Below, one piece after another: positions 11,735-22,851 of a DNA stretch of 64,000 nt; positions within the stretch are counted from its first letter, which is position 1, and every line of letters begins with the position of its first letter. Under the pieces are notes generated by a model. That model was not told where the DNA came from, did not search any database, and saw nothing but the letters and a program-made list of their open reading frames with translations. The stretch comes from Daedaleopsis sinensis. Taxonomy: Eukaryota > Basidiomycota > Agaricomycetes > Polyporales > Polyporaceae. The stretch is taken from NCBI GenBank assembly GCA_033807695.1, contig CM066304.1, forward strand, positions 4,154,001-4,218,000, given 5' to 3'. A program made the position numbers and the translations under genes.

Positions 11735-12547
11735 ATGCGCCTCTTCACTCATCGCATGTTCAGTCTCCACTCAGAGCCTCACCACAGCAGGAGCCACAGT
11801 AGCTCGCGGTCGCTGAACTGGTTCGCGGATGTCAAGCCCAATACACGACGCCGCTGGAATCCCTTTGGCCGTCAGCGTCGCACGAGTGCCAAAGAAGATG
11901 GTGAAGACAGTTACATCCGTGACACCGATGTTGCCAAAGAGGACCCGGGACATTACCAACTGACCGGGCTGCCTCGACTGAACACAGTATTCACGCCACA
12001 GGACTTCCCGGACTACCTCTTCGTGCACTACGCCGCCATCTCTCCAAAGCCCGTCCTCTACATCCGCGCCCTGCCCTCGCCCACCGCCCTCGTTCCGCCC
12101 TCGGACGCCGACGCAAGGTGCCAGAACGTCGCACACCTGCACATCCCCGACGACCCGCACGTCTCCCCACACCGCCCGTTCGCCCTAACACGGCTCGCGT
12201 CCTTCACGTTCAACCCTACAGTCGGGGAGTACAGGGCGCCGTACCGCGCGCGCGTCATGGCGATGATGTCCCCGCCCGTGTGCTGCGCGCGCGATGCGCT
12301 GTGCGAGGTCGCCCGCAAGAGGTACGAGGAGCGGAGCAAGTGCCATGCGGAGGGTAAGGGATTCGAACTGGGGGACCCGAAGTTCTATGGGCTGTACGTC
12401 CCGCCCGGGTGTCTCGGGAGGGAGCTGCACATCGGTTGCAACCCGCAAGGCTGTGGAGAAGGGACACCCATTCTCCTCATGGAGGACCCTTTTGAGGAGT
12501 TTGTGGGTGCCCAGCAGTACCGTTCAAGAGTCACGTCCTCGGTCTGA
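11735..12547 (+). CDS. Hypothetical single-exon protein
   Basis: An intronless frame of 270 aa from the ATG at 11735. The N-terminus is Ser/His/Arg rich. The middle has FPDYLFVHYAAISPKPVLYIRALPSP, and the C-terminal part has CCARDALCEVARKRYEERSKCH and FYGLYVPPGCLGRELHIGC before ILLMEDPFEEF. Its high GC, TATA-led start and absence of stops over 800 bp support a real gene. I do not recognise the family. The cysteine spacing (CC, C, C, C) could bind a metal or form disulfides, but there is no signal peptide. A degraded fragment near 15570-15755 weakly resembles its last 60 residues. Confidence 0.65.
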   Translation: MRLFTHRMFSLHSEPHHSRSHSSSRSLNWFADVKPNTRRRWNPFGRQRRTSAKEDGEDSYIRDTDVAKEDPGHYQLTGLPRLNTVFTPQDFPDYLFVHYAAISPKPVLYIRALPSPTALVPPSDADARCQNVAHLHIPDDPHVSPHRPFALTRLASFTFNPTVGEYRAPYRARVMAMMSPPVCCARDALCEVARKRYEERSKCHAEGKGFELGDPKFYGLYVPPGCLGRELHIGCNPQGCGEGTPILLMEDPFEEFVGAQQYRSRVTSSV

Positions 12548-12756
12548 GGTCTCAAGGACCGTTGGCAGTACTCAACGTTGTCCCAGCGAGGCTTTCGTGA
12601 CTCGCCCGGCTGGTCGTTTAGATTTGTGTGATTGTATGCAAGCATAACTAGAAGTTGGTACCTCAGGCCTCAGGCCTTGGCAGGCCCTCACTGGCAGGCT
12701 TCAGCCAGTGTACAGCCGGCGGACGGACGGTTCGGGAAGGGCTCTCGAATATAATC

Positions 12757-14552
12757 TCAGTGCTCGCACAGATTCATGTGTACCTCGAACACCTCCTCGT
12801 TGTGCGTCATGACGAAGTTCGCCCGCTCCTCCATCAGCTCCTCCCTGATCTCTTCGGCATCCTCGTGCTCCATCGTCCCCTCCAGCGCATACTCCGAGAT
12901 TATATCGAACAGCTCTTGCGGGAGCGCGTGCAGGGCGGGTATCTTGTCGATCTCCGCCTCGTACCAGTCGCGCTGCTGAGGCGGGACGTCCGCGGTGGAA
13001 TAGATGCGCACGAACGGGTCCACCAGGAAGAAGCACAGGATCTTCCGGTGCCCGGGCTTCGTCGGGTCCGCGAGCGCGAACGGCTCGACGCGGTGCTGCC
13101 ACCGGTTCGGGAATGCGACACACTTGTCCTCCGCGGCGACGACGTGCCCGAGCTCCTGGTTCATCGGGTCGTCGCCGCGGAACCCGTACGCGATATGGTA
13201 GCCGCGGTTGTCGTTCTGCACGTACGGCATGTCCATCCCGTCCTGGTCCAGGCCGACCTGCGCGCGGAACGCGAGGCGCGACTCGGTGATGTTCTCGCAC
13301 GCGTAGTAGTAGAGCCCGGTCGCGACGATGCGCTCGTTGAGCATCCCCTCGACGTGCCACGACCCGCCCGCGTACTTCGGCTTGTCCGGGGTGAGAACGA
13401 TGTTTGCGAGTTTCGTGATGACCTGTAGAGTGCGCCCTCGCAGGTTGACCTCGATGCGACCCTCGGTACTTGGGGGTCTGAATGGGGGAGGGTCGGGGAT
13501 CAGAGGGATGCGTTCTTCATACCAATTCCAGTATCCCTCGTCCGTGTATCCGCTTTCTTCCTGGCTTGGAAGGTGATCGTACCAGCGATATGGATCGACT
13601 TCGATCAGGAGGGGCGGCTCGGGGGAAAGGTAGTCTGACAGCACTCTCTCGAACATAGGGACGAAGTGACGAAGGATGGATGTGATTGCAGGGTAGAGTG
13701 CCTTGTGCTCAATTGGGTGGAGGTTGTTGATGTAACTTTTGCATTCGACTTCCCCTGTAGGCGAGACGCTGAAGTCGGTCGGAAGCCACTGGAAGTCCCC
13801 TGAGATACTTTCGTCTGCTGCGGCGTCAGGTCCGAAGTCCGTACGCGCATCAGCATAGCTGTCCCATCGGCATTTCTCGAACACGACACGCGAGGGATCG
13901 TTTGTCTGCGGTCGGTGCATGATCATGCTCTGTGTGATGCGTAGACAATACAGAGACGGATGAACGAGATCGAGGACTTGCTCATCCGAGCCCGGGTGCC
14001 AGTCCTTCTCATCGTCGGGGACGGATTCGAGTGCTGCGACTCCGCGAAGGAGTGGCGCCTTCAGCTCCGCCGGGATGAGCGACATGGACTGATACACCGC
14101 ATGAACAGATGCAGCCTAGTCGAGACTCGTTAGCTGCTGCAACTCCATCTGAGTACTGGACCTACGTGGATTCCGGTGGCCTCATCTCTCTGAGACGCCG
14201 CATACCTCAGCTCATCGAAGACGTAATCGAGTTGTGGGACCGTGATGGGTTGAATCGGCCATGTCTTCGTGGCTGGCTGGTCCTCGTCGTAGTCTCCACC
14301 TTCCCTACGTGTGTCATCCCAGTTCCGTTGGATTTGGTCATGGTCGAGCGCAACCATCTCCGCTCGCCACTTGGCAAGGAGATTGTCGTCGCGAATCTTC
14401 TCCCACCATCTTGGCTTGTCGCGGACCATCGCAGAGAGCTTCCCCATGCGAAGCTCGACGAGCGTGGTGGGATTGCGAGGGTGGAAATGGTAAGGTAAGA
14501 TGAACGTGTGATCCCTTGAAGGGTCGCTCATGTTTGACGCAGGAGTCATCAT
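12757..14552 (-). CDS. DUF4246 family protein, candidate Fe(II)/2-oxoglutarate oxygenase
   Basis: Two exons (14166-14552, 12757-14115) give 581 aa, the usual size of fungal DUF4246 proteins. Family landmarks are FHPRNPTTLVELRM near the N-terminus, DEATGI at the exon junction, KDWHPGSDEQVLDLVHPSLYC, YNWYEERIPLIPDPPPF-like text and GGSWHVEGMLNERIVATG. I see a plausible 2OG-Fe(II) site: the H and E of WHVEG, a distal H in RWQHRVEPF, and the R of GHRKILCFFLVDP as 2OG anchor. That reading is my inference; the family is officially of unknown function. A second in-frame ATG at 14531 could be the true start. It is convergent with the gene ending at 12547. Confidence 0.9.
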
Positions 14553-14994
14553 GGGCTACTTTGAAGTGGCTTGCGTACGTATAGCACTATGTACGACACT
14601 CGTACCACTTGCTGCAGATCACGACTATCAGCTCAAAACGTTGTCGCAGGATAGTAAACAATTATCTTCCACGGACATCACCTCTACGAACTGGCACCAC
14701 TGACACGGTAGGTTTGGCGATGCGTGCACGGAGCACCCACTAGCAAGCGAGGACGAGCGCACCCACTGCCAGAGGATGAGATCTAGAGGAGGATCCGCGG
14801 AGGAGGAGGGCAGGGTAAATAGTCGAGGCGCCGCGTCAGCGTTTGCCAGACCTACCGTGGGAAATGACATACATAGCGGCAGTGCTCTCCATTAACAAAC
14901 ACAAACATAAATGTGCTTCGCTTCTTTCCGTCGCGGACTGAAGCTATACACCTCGTCTTGCTGGCTTCAGGGAGCATACCATTTTTCTCTTGAC

Positions 14995-15480
14995 ATGGGA
15001 CGATCACAAGCATTGGATTGTCGAGCAAGTTTGCTGCTCTATTGAGGCTATCCATGGTATCGAAGTTGTCATTCTCCAAAAGGGTCTTCTGTCTTCACAC
15101 ATCCACATCGACAACTACTCCAATTCACACTGTCGACGAATTTCTCAAGTACGGCAAGACTATCATTAGTGTGAGTGCTATCCTCGAAATAGTTAGCTAA
15201 ATGCTCATGATGATGTATCAGAGTCTACAAGACGCCTCGAGCTGGCACGGCGAAACTGAGGACCGTCTCTCGCAGAATATCGCTCAAGCGAGTAGCCAGG
15301 AACTTGGAAGCGACATTACCGCCCTCGAGCGCTGCGTTGACGACCGACAATGCAAAGTGCACACGGCCGAGTCTCAACTCTCCACATCGCGCCTCGAGCG
15401 AAAGTTGAGCGCTCCAGTAAGTACTGAAGCCGAAAATCCCTTCGCTAAAGTCTTTGCACTTCAGCTTTAGCCCATGTCAT
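14995..15480 (+). pseudogene. Decayed copy of the coiled-coil/hydrophobic-segment family
   Basis: Reading frames here match the genes at 29-37 kb. A frame starting DDHKHWIVEQV with SIEAIHGIEVVIL matches their first exon (DDHKPLIVEHV, SIEAINGIVV). SLQDASSWHGETEDRLSQN matches the start of the second exon, and ALERCVDDRQCKVHTAESQL matches the third. The start codon is displaced by one base, the first exon shifts frame after about 45 codons, and the hydrophobic segment with most of exon 2 is missing. It is therefore a non-functional relic on the strand opposite to its intact relatives. Confidence 0.75.
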
Positions 15481-16470
15481 GGGTGAGTACTCCGCTTTCA
15501 ACGTCATCTCGATTCGGAATTCGGTGTCTTTTATACTTGACGCGTAGAGGCAGATATCCGGCTCGCGAAAGGCGCTCCGCGAAGCGTTGCCACGGCTCGG
15601 ACCAGCGTCATGGCAGGGTTTGAAGAGGCTCTCCCCGGAGGACACGTCATCCTAGGTATCCCGGGGGTTGTACGATCCGCCGGAGTACTCGAGTGACGAG
15701 GGAACTGCAATCCAATGTCTTCTGTGCGAGGATCCATTCGAGGTGCTAGGATGGGTGAGTGGTGCGCTAGACCTTCGGAACCTGTGACGACGAACCTGAC
15801 CTGAAGAACTGACCGGCGGGCGCAATCTCATATAACTAGTGCACGAATAACGGACGTTACATTCCAGCAAGGGAAAACCTCTCCGCGAATGCTCTGCTGT
15901 AATGGCAGGCAGCCATCATCAGAGTTAGTACAGCGGTGTGTCCTTGTATTCTGCTGGCAGTGCCCTGTATCAGGCTCCGGATGTCCACTTACTAGCATCA
16001 CATGCCTCCATTTCGACCACATCGGCGCTGGTAGGAAGACTCTTATCGATCGCACTGCTACTCGTCGTGACGACGCTCCTTCGGACTCGATGGGGCACGT
16101 AGAGTACCTTGGCCAGCGCGTCGTGTCGCAGTACATTCTCGTTGTGTCGCGGCGCATTCGTGCATTTTCCTAGGCCCGATTCGATACTACCTGCACGCTA
16201 TGACTGGCAGGCCACTGGCAGTGCAGCGTGGTGAACAAGCTTCTCACGCGTTTCTGTGACCCGGCGTCCTAGTGGCCCTCACTAAACAATAAGGTAACAT
16301 ATCGTTATATGTATCCATTCTACGAGCATCATGGGTCTGCACATAAAGGAGCAGAGCGTCAGCCTGAGGCGATAGTACCCATCGCTTATCGGGTCCCTAT
16401 CGAATCGCCCACCTCGAGGGTGGACACTGGATAGTCGTCTACGTTACCGTGGACCATCCTAGGCATAGCA

Positions 16471-16478
16471 TATAAAGG
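16471..16478 (+). promoter_or_regulatory. TATA box for the small frame at 16537
   Basis: tataaagg lies 66 bp upstream of the first downstream ATG. Confidence 0.5.
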
Positions 16479-16536
16479 GTCCATCTTGGCTGCTGCATTT
16501 CTACTCCCACTCTCGTCCCTTGCTAGGCGGCTTTCT

Positions 16537-16791
16537 ATGTCCGCAGTGCACAAGCTGTTATCCGCCCTCCATGCTGCGTATCGCGACGTCTATGGCGCCA
16601 CGCCTCTACCCTACACCCTGGGAACGGGTATTCTCAGCGCAGCGAGCCTCGCGTGTGCCTTCGCAAACCCTGAAGCGGCCACCCAGGCCCGTCTAGTGGT
16701 GGGGTCGTTGGCTCCAAGTTCCTCTCAGAAAGTGGACGATAGTGAACGCGGCGCGGCATTGTCGGACGAGACGCACGACCGGAGCACCTGA
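16537..16791 (+). CDS. Small hypothetical protein (84 aa)
   Basis: A short intronless frame starts at the first ATG after a good TATA box. The protein begins MSAVHKLLSALHAAYRDV, has a moderately hydrophobic segment (LPYTLGTGILSAASLACAFA) that could span a membrane once, and ends in a polar acidic tail. I recognise no family. Support is the promoter and protein-like composition only; it may be spurious. Confidence 0.35.
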   Translation: MSAVHKLLSALHAAYRDVYGATPLPYTLGTGILSAASLACAFANPEAATQARLVVGSLAPSSSQKVDDSERGAALSDETHDRST

Positions 16792-17655
16792 GCATGATAG
16801 TACGTGAGATCAGATCATTCCCTGTCTGATGTGAGCATATTCTGACAACATCTGAATATTATATGACGACCAAAAGACCGCTCAGATACAGCCGCAACGA
16901 GCACGTACCTGCGCAGCACATCGGGCCGCCACAATGCCCACGAACACCACGCATCACCGGCAGCTACGCACCACCCTCGCACCGCTCGTTCAGCACCCCG
17001 AGCTCTCTCGCAGACTCCGGCCGTGGCCTGTTTCTGCAGCCGCTACAACATTGTTCGACGACAATCATATCTAGGTCATCGAATAGGCTTTTGCAGAGAC
17101 CGCGCGGAAGAAACGGAGCTGGCGGAGGATGGGACGAAGTCGGTGAGACCTGGGGCGGTCTCTGACGACACAAAGGTCGCGTACTGTCTGTCTCGCGAAT
17201 CGCGATGGCCAGCGCGGTTGTGCGGAAGAGTCACCTTCATACAGGAAGGACTCAGCGTGGCGCTCTGTGATCTTGACTTGCGTATGCCCGCGAGGTGCGC
17301 GGGCTCGGTGTCGGTATCGGTGCCGAGGAGGTGGAAGTGCGCTTACTGTGCTCCCGATCAAGACGTGTCCGAATGCGTTGAGCGTCCGCGACGAGGACAG
17401 GGCGTTTGGTTGCGAGGAGAGCGGATCAATGGCGAGAAGAGCGTGGTAGCTGAAGATCAGAGGCGTAGGAGAAAGACGGGGCTTAACATAGAACAATGTT
17501 TTGATATGTCGGATATCTACTAGCAGCGAGCGTGTCGTGAGTACCTCACAGACAACTGAGTACGAGCAGCCAGAAATCCCGAGCGGTCGGAAGCTTGACA
17601 AATTGACGTTTAGGTCGTGCTTGTCGTGGGAGACATAATAATACCTCACCTTGGT
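16792..17655. other. Intergenic region, nothing seen
   Basis: Open frames on both strands overlap each other (for example 17023-17523 and 17071-17649) and none has recognisable content or splice structure. The right end is the 3' flank of the methyltransferase gene. Confidence 0.5.
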
Positions 17656-18783
17656 TTACAGTCGCGTGACCGTCCACTCCATCACCCACGTCCGACTACT
17701 AGACTCCCCACTCTGAGTATCGTCTAGCCCGGTCTCTACCTGCGTGAGCGTCGTGTTCACTCTGACGGTGTCTTTCAAGAAGAGGCCGCCGTCCCATAGC
17801 TCAGTCCAGCTTTCCGGCGAGTGATAGAAGAATTCGCTGGATTGCGGGCCGTCGGCGTGACGTGTCGGTTGTGCGTAATGAGCCCCAATCACCATCGAGC
17901 CCGGCTCTGGCGAGAGCAGGCCGGCGATCGCGCGTGCAAGCTGAAGCTGATGGGCCTCGTCGAGGAGGTGGAAGACGTAGCAGGCGACGACAACAGATAC
18001 TTGCCCGTGGAGAGGATTGAGCGAGGTCAGGGTGGAGAGTGCGGGCGCGGGAGAAGAAGGTGGCGAGTCGAAGGGATATACGGCCTCTAGGAAGTAGGGG
18101 CTGAAGACGTCGCCAGCGAGGAATGACGTTGAGGGTCCACTAGCACTAGTGGGCGACTTGAAGAGATTGAGGCTGAGGTTCCACGGGTCTGCGCGTCGGG
18201 TCATAATGGATCCTCAGCGCGTTCTTTAACATGAACGGACCTCGCATGACGTACCGGAAGCTGCATCGCAAGCGAGTATACTGGAGGCAGGGTATCCGTC
18301 CAAGATTGCCTTCCTTACATTGATACCGACTGTCACGTTCATATGAGTGCACGCGAATGCAGTCTGTCTGCGATATCACGTACATTGACAGCCAACGTCT
18401 ATCAAGATGGGATTCTTGCGTGTCCGTCCGAGCTTCAGCACTTCGTTATACGCGGCCAAGCGGGATAGAGTAAGACTACAGCAGGAAAGTTCGGGTCAGC
18501 TGCTCGTGTCAGATGTACTAAAAAGCCTACGTACTCGAAGGCACGGGGATGTCTGATAGAGGGCGTGGGTAGGATCTGTGAGCTCTCGTCAACCTGTCTG
18601 CAGAACACCCTCGAGCTAGTGAGTACACACCTTGTACGCCTCGCGCTGAAAAGCAGCAATATGCTCTCTCAACGCATCACGGTCTGCTATACCGGTAGAC
18701 ACTCTATAGAACTGTAGATCTTCGCCGTCGTAGTTCAGAGCCAGGGTGTCTGCGGGCGACAGTGCGCGAACCAAGCCGGGCAT
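17656..18783 (-). CDS. SAM-dependent methyltransferase of the AusD-like fungal family
   Basis: Five exons (18631-18783, 18535-18593, 18384-18475, 18255-18329, 17656-18188) give 303 aa, the normal size of this family. The motif I region reads ILIDVGCQFG followed by VRKAILDGYP and ILACD. Later come FLAGDVFSPYFL, LTSLNPLHGQVSVV, FHLLDE, LLSPEPGSMVIGAHY and HSPESWTELWDGGLF, all characteristic of the small fungal methyltransferases related to AusD. Those act on polyketide or meroterpenoid acids in some ascomycetes. No biosynthetic cluster surrounds this gene, so its substrate cannot be guessed. An in-frame ATG at 18822 is an alternative start. Confidence 0.87.
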
Positions 18784-20768
18784 GGTGACTGGGTGTGGAT
18801 CGATCGGACGGATGGAGGGCAACGAGACGAAGACGCAGGACTTATACCCACCCCAATAGAGTTCTCGGGGAGAAGCTCGCGGATGCGATTCCCTTCAGGG
18901 CCACCGGTAAGGCACCGAGGTGCCTTAAGACTACAGCTGTCGACTGTCAATTGCCGAAGTCGACTACACCCGGGCCTTCCATCCTCAGTCAGCGCTACTT
19001 CAGCGGGGAGTATAGATGCCACATTCAACGGGAGTACCGACCTCTGGGTGGGCGGTAGCCGCAGTTGGCCATGACCAGCCGTTTTCGAACTATGAGATTG
19101 TCTCCGAGCCAAGTTCTAAGACAACCAAGTTATCGATTTGACTCGGACGTGAGTATGACCTGTAGGTGAGCATCAGGCCCGGGCCCTAGTAGCAGCTAGA
19201 TGTCGGTCCGGTAGTACGGGTCTTCTGTCCTTTGGCTCAGAATTGCCAGCTGTTGATACGTCTGCAACCGGCGTGTGTGTCAAGACTAGTACGCTGCTTA
19301 AGTATGCACCGCGGCAGTACGTGGACAGGCACATCGACGTGTCAGGGAGCTTCGACCGTCTGAGCTGGCAGTTGCAGACGACTTGATGGCGCCCCTTACA
19401 ACTTGAAGTATTCTGGAGTGGTAGAAAGTTGTCAGCAGGCAACAGGCAAAGGGTTCATAGTGTGACTCGACCTGCACGTTCGAACACGCAGTGCCATGGT
19501 AGTCTAGGTAGGACTAGTAAGTAACTAGACATATACCAGCTATCTGAGTATGCGTGGAAACTATCAAGCGCTGACTCTCGGATAGGCCCGTAGGCGCCTG
19601 ACATTGTCGCGTCTGTCCTCCTGAGTGAGTCAGTGCTCTTTATGTTAGTCGGCGATCTCTTGGTTCTTCAACTTCCTTCTCTCTCTCCTCCTCCTCTATT
19701 TCTTTTGGATGTCTCTGGGATGTGGTGCACTTTTCAGTCGTAATCGTTTTGCAAAATACCCTAATTAATCAAGTCGAAGGTCGAGAACAATCGCCAGGAA
19801 GGTTCTTTGGGGAATGAAATCTGATTTCCAAAACATTTGACGGTGATGCGGGACTTGTGTGCTGGGAGCGAGTCGTACAGGTAACGCATCTTGGTGAGCC
19901 TCTTCATAATATGGGTCTTTCAATGCGCTGCCATCCCCAACTCTTCCTCCTCGACCGGGTTGCATAAACGCCCTGTCGGTTTCTTGTTGATCACACACTG
20001 TACATGTGCTGTACATTGCTGAATTTCCCCATGAGTGGTCTATCTTTACTCTTTGATAGTTGTACATTTCCTTACCTCGCCTGTTCAAGCTCAAGCCTTA
20101 GGACCCGGCCCTCTGTCCCCGAGATTTAGAACCTAATTCTTCCGGGTTGCTGAGAGCCCGACCATAGTCGGGAGTCGGGACCAGTGCAGTGAGCCTGTAA
20201 GCTTCACAGCCTGTACAAACGGCGGACGGGTCCGCTGAGAAGCGATACTCTGCGGAGATTTGGGTCCGACCTTTCCGCAATGCAATTGGATTTCTGCTGA
20301 GGCCCTGACGACAGCGACGCAATATCTCCTGGTGAGCCCGTTGGTTCGCTATCGAGAGACCAAAGACTTACAATACATCGGTGGTAGTACCGCCTATGAC
20401 TTCAGTACACCTTATGGCGTGTTTGATGCGCTACGTGTCATATGACAACTGACGAAGACTTCTGGTGAGAGTGCACCTCATGTTCATCCTCGTCATGAGC
20501 GTGCTACTGCAGGCTACGACTCGCCATCAGGCTTACACAGGTGCGTGTTCCAGGGGCAGACGTCCTTACTGCGATCCCGAGAACCTTTCAAGCTATGCAC
20601 GTGCGGCAGGATGGGATCTGAATACTGTCCAGCGTGATCAATCATGAGGTGTTCTTAGATGGGGCGGGCACAGATGGCCCCTCCTGGCGTCACAACCTTT
20701 CCACCCTGGTATATATTTTGTGAGTCTTTGTATACTCTCACTTGAAGCTAAACGCCCCCACGCTCTAC
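18784..20768. other. Intergenic region, no gene seen
   Basis: About 2 kb with only short frames (for example 19765-20094, 20098-20322) that I cannot support. The rightmost 60 bp is the promoter of the GH32 gene. Confidence 0.5.
20710..20716 (+). promoter_or_regulatory. TATA box for the GH32 gene
   Basis: tatatat lies 59 bp upstream of the first ATG (20769). Confidence 0.55.
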
Positions 20769-22568
20769 ATGCTCGCCGTATTCGCGATGAAGAGGATGGT
20801 CACCGTGTTATTTGTAGCATTAGTCCAGCTGGCTTTGCAGGGGAGCGTGCACGGGCTGGACTCCGTTCCGGCGACCACCCCTGTACGGCTTGACAGCACC
20901 GCCAACTATACCGGTCCATATAGGCCACAGATTCATTTTTCGCCTCCAGAGGTGAGTGCCATTCTTTCGAATTGATCTCAACTGACGTATCCTCCTAGCA
21001 CTTTATGAACGACCCGAACGGACTCTTCTTGGACGGGACGGGAACCTATCACCTGTACTACCAATGTTAGTTGAATTGACAACTCATTTCCGCTGAATGT
21101 TTACTGACTTGTTCTGTCAGACAATCCAACGAATATAGTCGGCGGTAACCAGCATTGGGGCCATGCGACGAGCACCGATCTTTACCACTGGGTCAACCAG
21201 CCCGTCGCTATAGCCCCGCCTACCTCAGATACCCAGGTGTTTACCGGGTCTGCAGTCATCGATGTGAACAACACATCTGGTTTCTTCCCGAATCAAACCG
21301 ATGGCATCGTTGCCATCTACACTCTCAACACACCGAGCGCCCAAGTGCAGGAAATTGCCTACTCACTCGACGGCGGCTACACGTTCTCGCGCTTCGAGGG
21401 GAACCCCGTTATAAACAGCACCTCCACCAACTTCCGCGACCCGAAGGTCATCTGGCATGAAGACACTCAGCGTTGGGTCATGTCAATCGCCTTCGCACAG
21501 GACCGTGTGATTGGCTTCTACACCTCTCCTGACCTGAAAGCCTGGACGCACGCCTCGAACTTCACCCATCCGGAGGGCCTTCAGCTGCAGTACGAATGTC
21601 CCAACATCGTCCGCATGCCCGTGCGCGACCCGAACACCCTCGAGCTCATCGAGAACGAAGAGATGTACGTCCTCACATCGGGCATGAGCTCTGGCGCGCC
21701 CTTCGGCGGCTCAGCGACGCAATACTTCCCGGGCACCTTCAACGGCACGCACTTCACGCCCGTCGACAGCTCGACGCGTCTGGCGGACTTCGCAAAGGAC
21801 TTTTACGCCGCCCAGTTCTTCTACCTCCCTTCCGGCGCTAGCTCGGACCCGCTCTCCATCGCGTGGGCATCGAACCTCCCGTACTCAGGTGGTCTGCCGA
21901 CTGCGGGCGAAGGCTGGCGCAGTACTATGTCCCTCCCTCGGCGCACCTTCCTCGCGAACATCCCGGGCGTCGGCTGGGACCTCGTCTCCCGCCCGGTCGA
22001 TCTCTCCCCCGTGCTTGGAACACAGCTCGCCGCACGCGACGGACCGGGCAACGACGCGGAGCTGCTGACGGTGGACTTCTCTCAGGTGGAGAGCAAGGCG
22101 CTCTACTTCGAGGCGAACGTCACCGGGCTCTCGTCCGGCGTTCTGGACCCGACGGCCGCGCTCAACTTCACCTTCCTCAGCCCGACGACGGGCGAGTCGC
22201 TGGTGGGCGGGTACTCCTTCGGGGGCGACCACGCCTTCTTCCTGGACCGCAAAGGCACGCTCGGGTTCAGCGACGCGACGTACACGAACTCCACGCGGTT
22301 CTCCACTGTCGTGTCGCCGCGGGAGGACGGGACGTGGACGCTGTCTGGAGTCATAGACCGCAGCATCGTCGAAGTGTTCGTGGACGGGGGTGCTTACAGC
22401 GGGACTTCGCTGTTCTTCGCGACAGAACCATTGACAGTCTTGACGCTCGCCACCGCTGGGCTGCCGGCAGAGGTGTCTGTTAGCGTGGCGGTGTACGCCC
22501 TCAAGAGCGTCTGGGTTGACGTTGAGGCTGCGCAAGAGCCTGAGGCTGTCCTTGTCCTTGGTGGATAA
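20769..22568 (+). CDS. Secreted glycoside hydrolase family 32 enzyme (invertase/fructan hydrolase type)
   Basis: Three exons (20769-20951, 20999-21065, 21121-22568) give 565 aa. A signal peptide (KRMVTVLFVALVQLALQGSVHG) leads into the five-bladed propeller. The catalytic motifs are all present: MNDPNG with the nucleophile Asp, FRDPKV with the transition-state Asp, and YECPNI with the acid/base Glu. The C-terminal beta-sandwich carries RSIVEVFVDGG. Family members hydrolyse sucrose or fructans outside the cell. There are many Asn-X-Ser/Thr sites, as expected for a secreted enzyme. Whether it is an invertase or an inulinase cannot be read from these motifs. Confidence 0.95.
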
Positions 22569-22851
22569 GAAGCGAGGTGCTCGTAGTTGAGGTCGAACAG
22601 TTGGATGCTCTGTACTGCATGTGAGTAATGGGAAACGGTCTACTTGTCTGTCGACTGATGCATCTCCCTAAAGTGCATTATTGTGGTTCTACTCACGCAT
22701 GTCGTCTCTGAATTCAAATCAGAGTTTAATGTGCTTCTGACGTCTTGAGTCACTGCCATCGCCTAAATCAAAGTGAGCTTGTCCGGATTCCCATATATAC
22801 TGACGAGAATCGTCTCAGAATGGTCTGCGACTCGACAATCCCCTCGCTATC

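Larger units (their letters stand above)
14553..16536. other. Gene-poor region with relics
   Basis: No intact gene. It holds a decayed copy of the coiled-coil family (14995-15480) and a fragment weakly like the end of the 11735 gene (about 15570-15755). The right end is the promoter of a small possible gene at 16537. The rest shows nothing. Confidence 0.5.

Noticed and set aside
17023..17649. Antisense pair of frames of 166 and 192 aa
   Set aside because: Neither has family features; mutual overlap suggests a GC-driven lack of stops.
21863..22535. Long frames in other phases of the GH32 gene (206 and 216 aa)
   Set aside because: They are shadows of the strongly biased GH32 reading frame.
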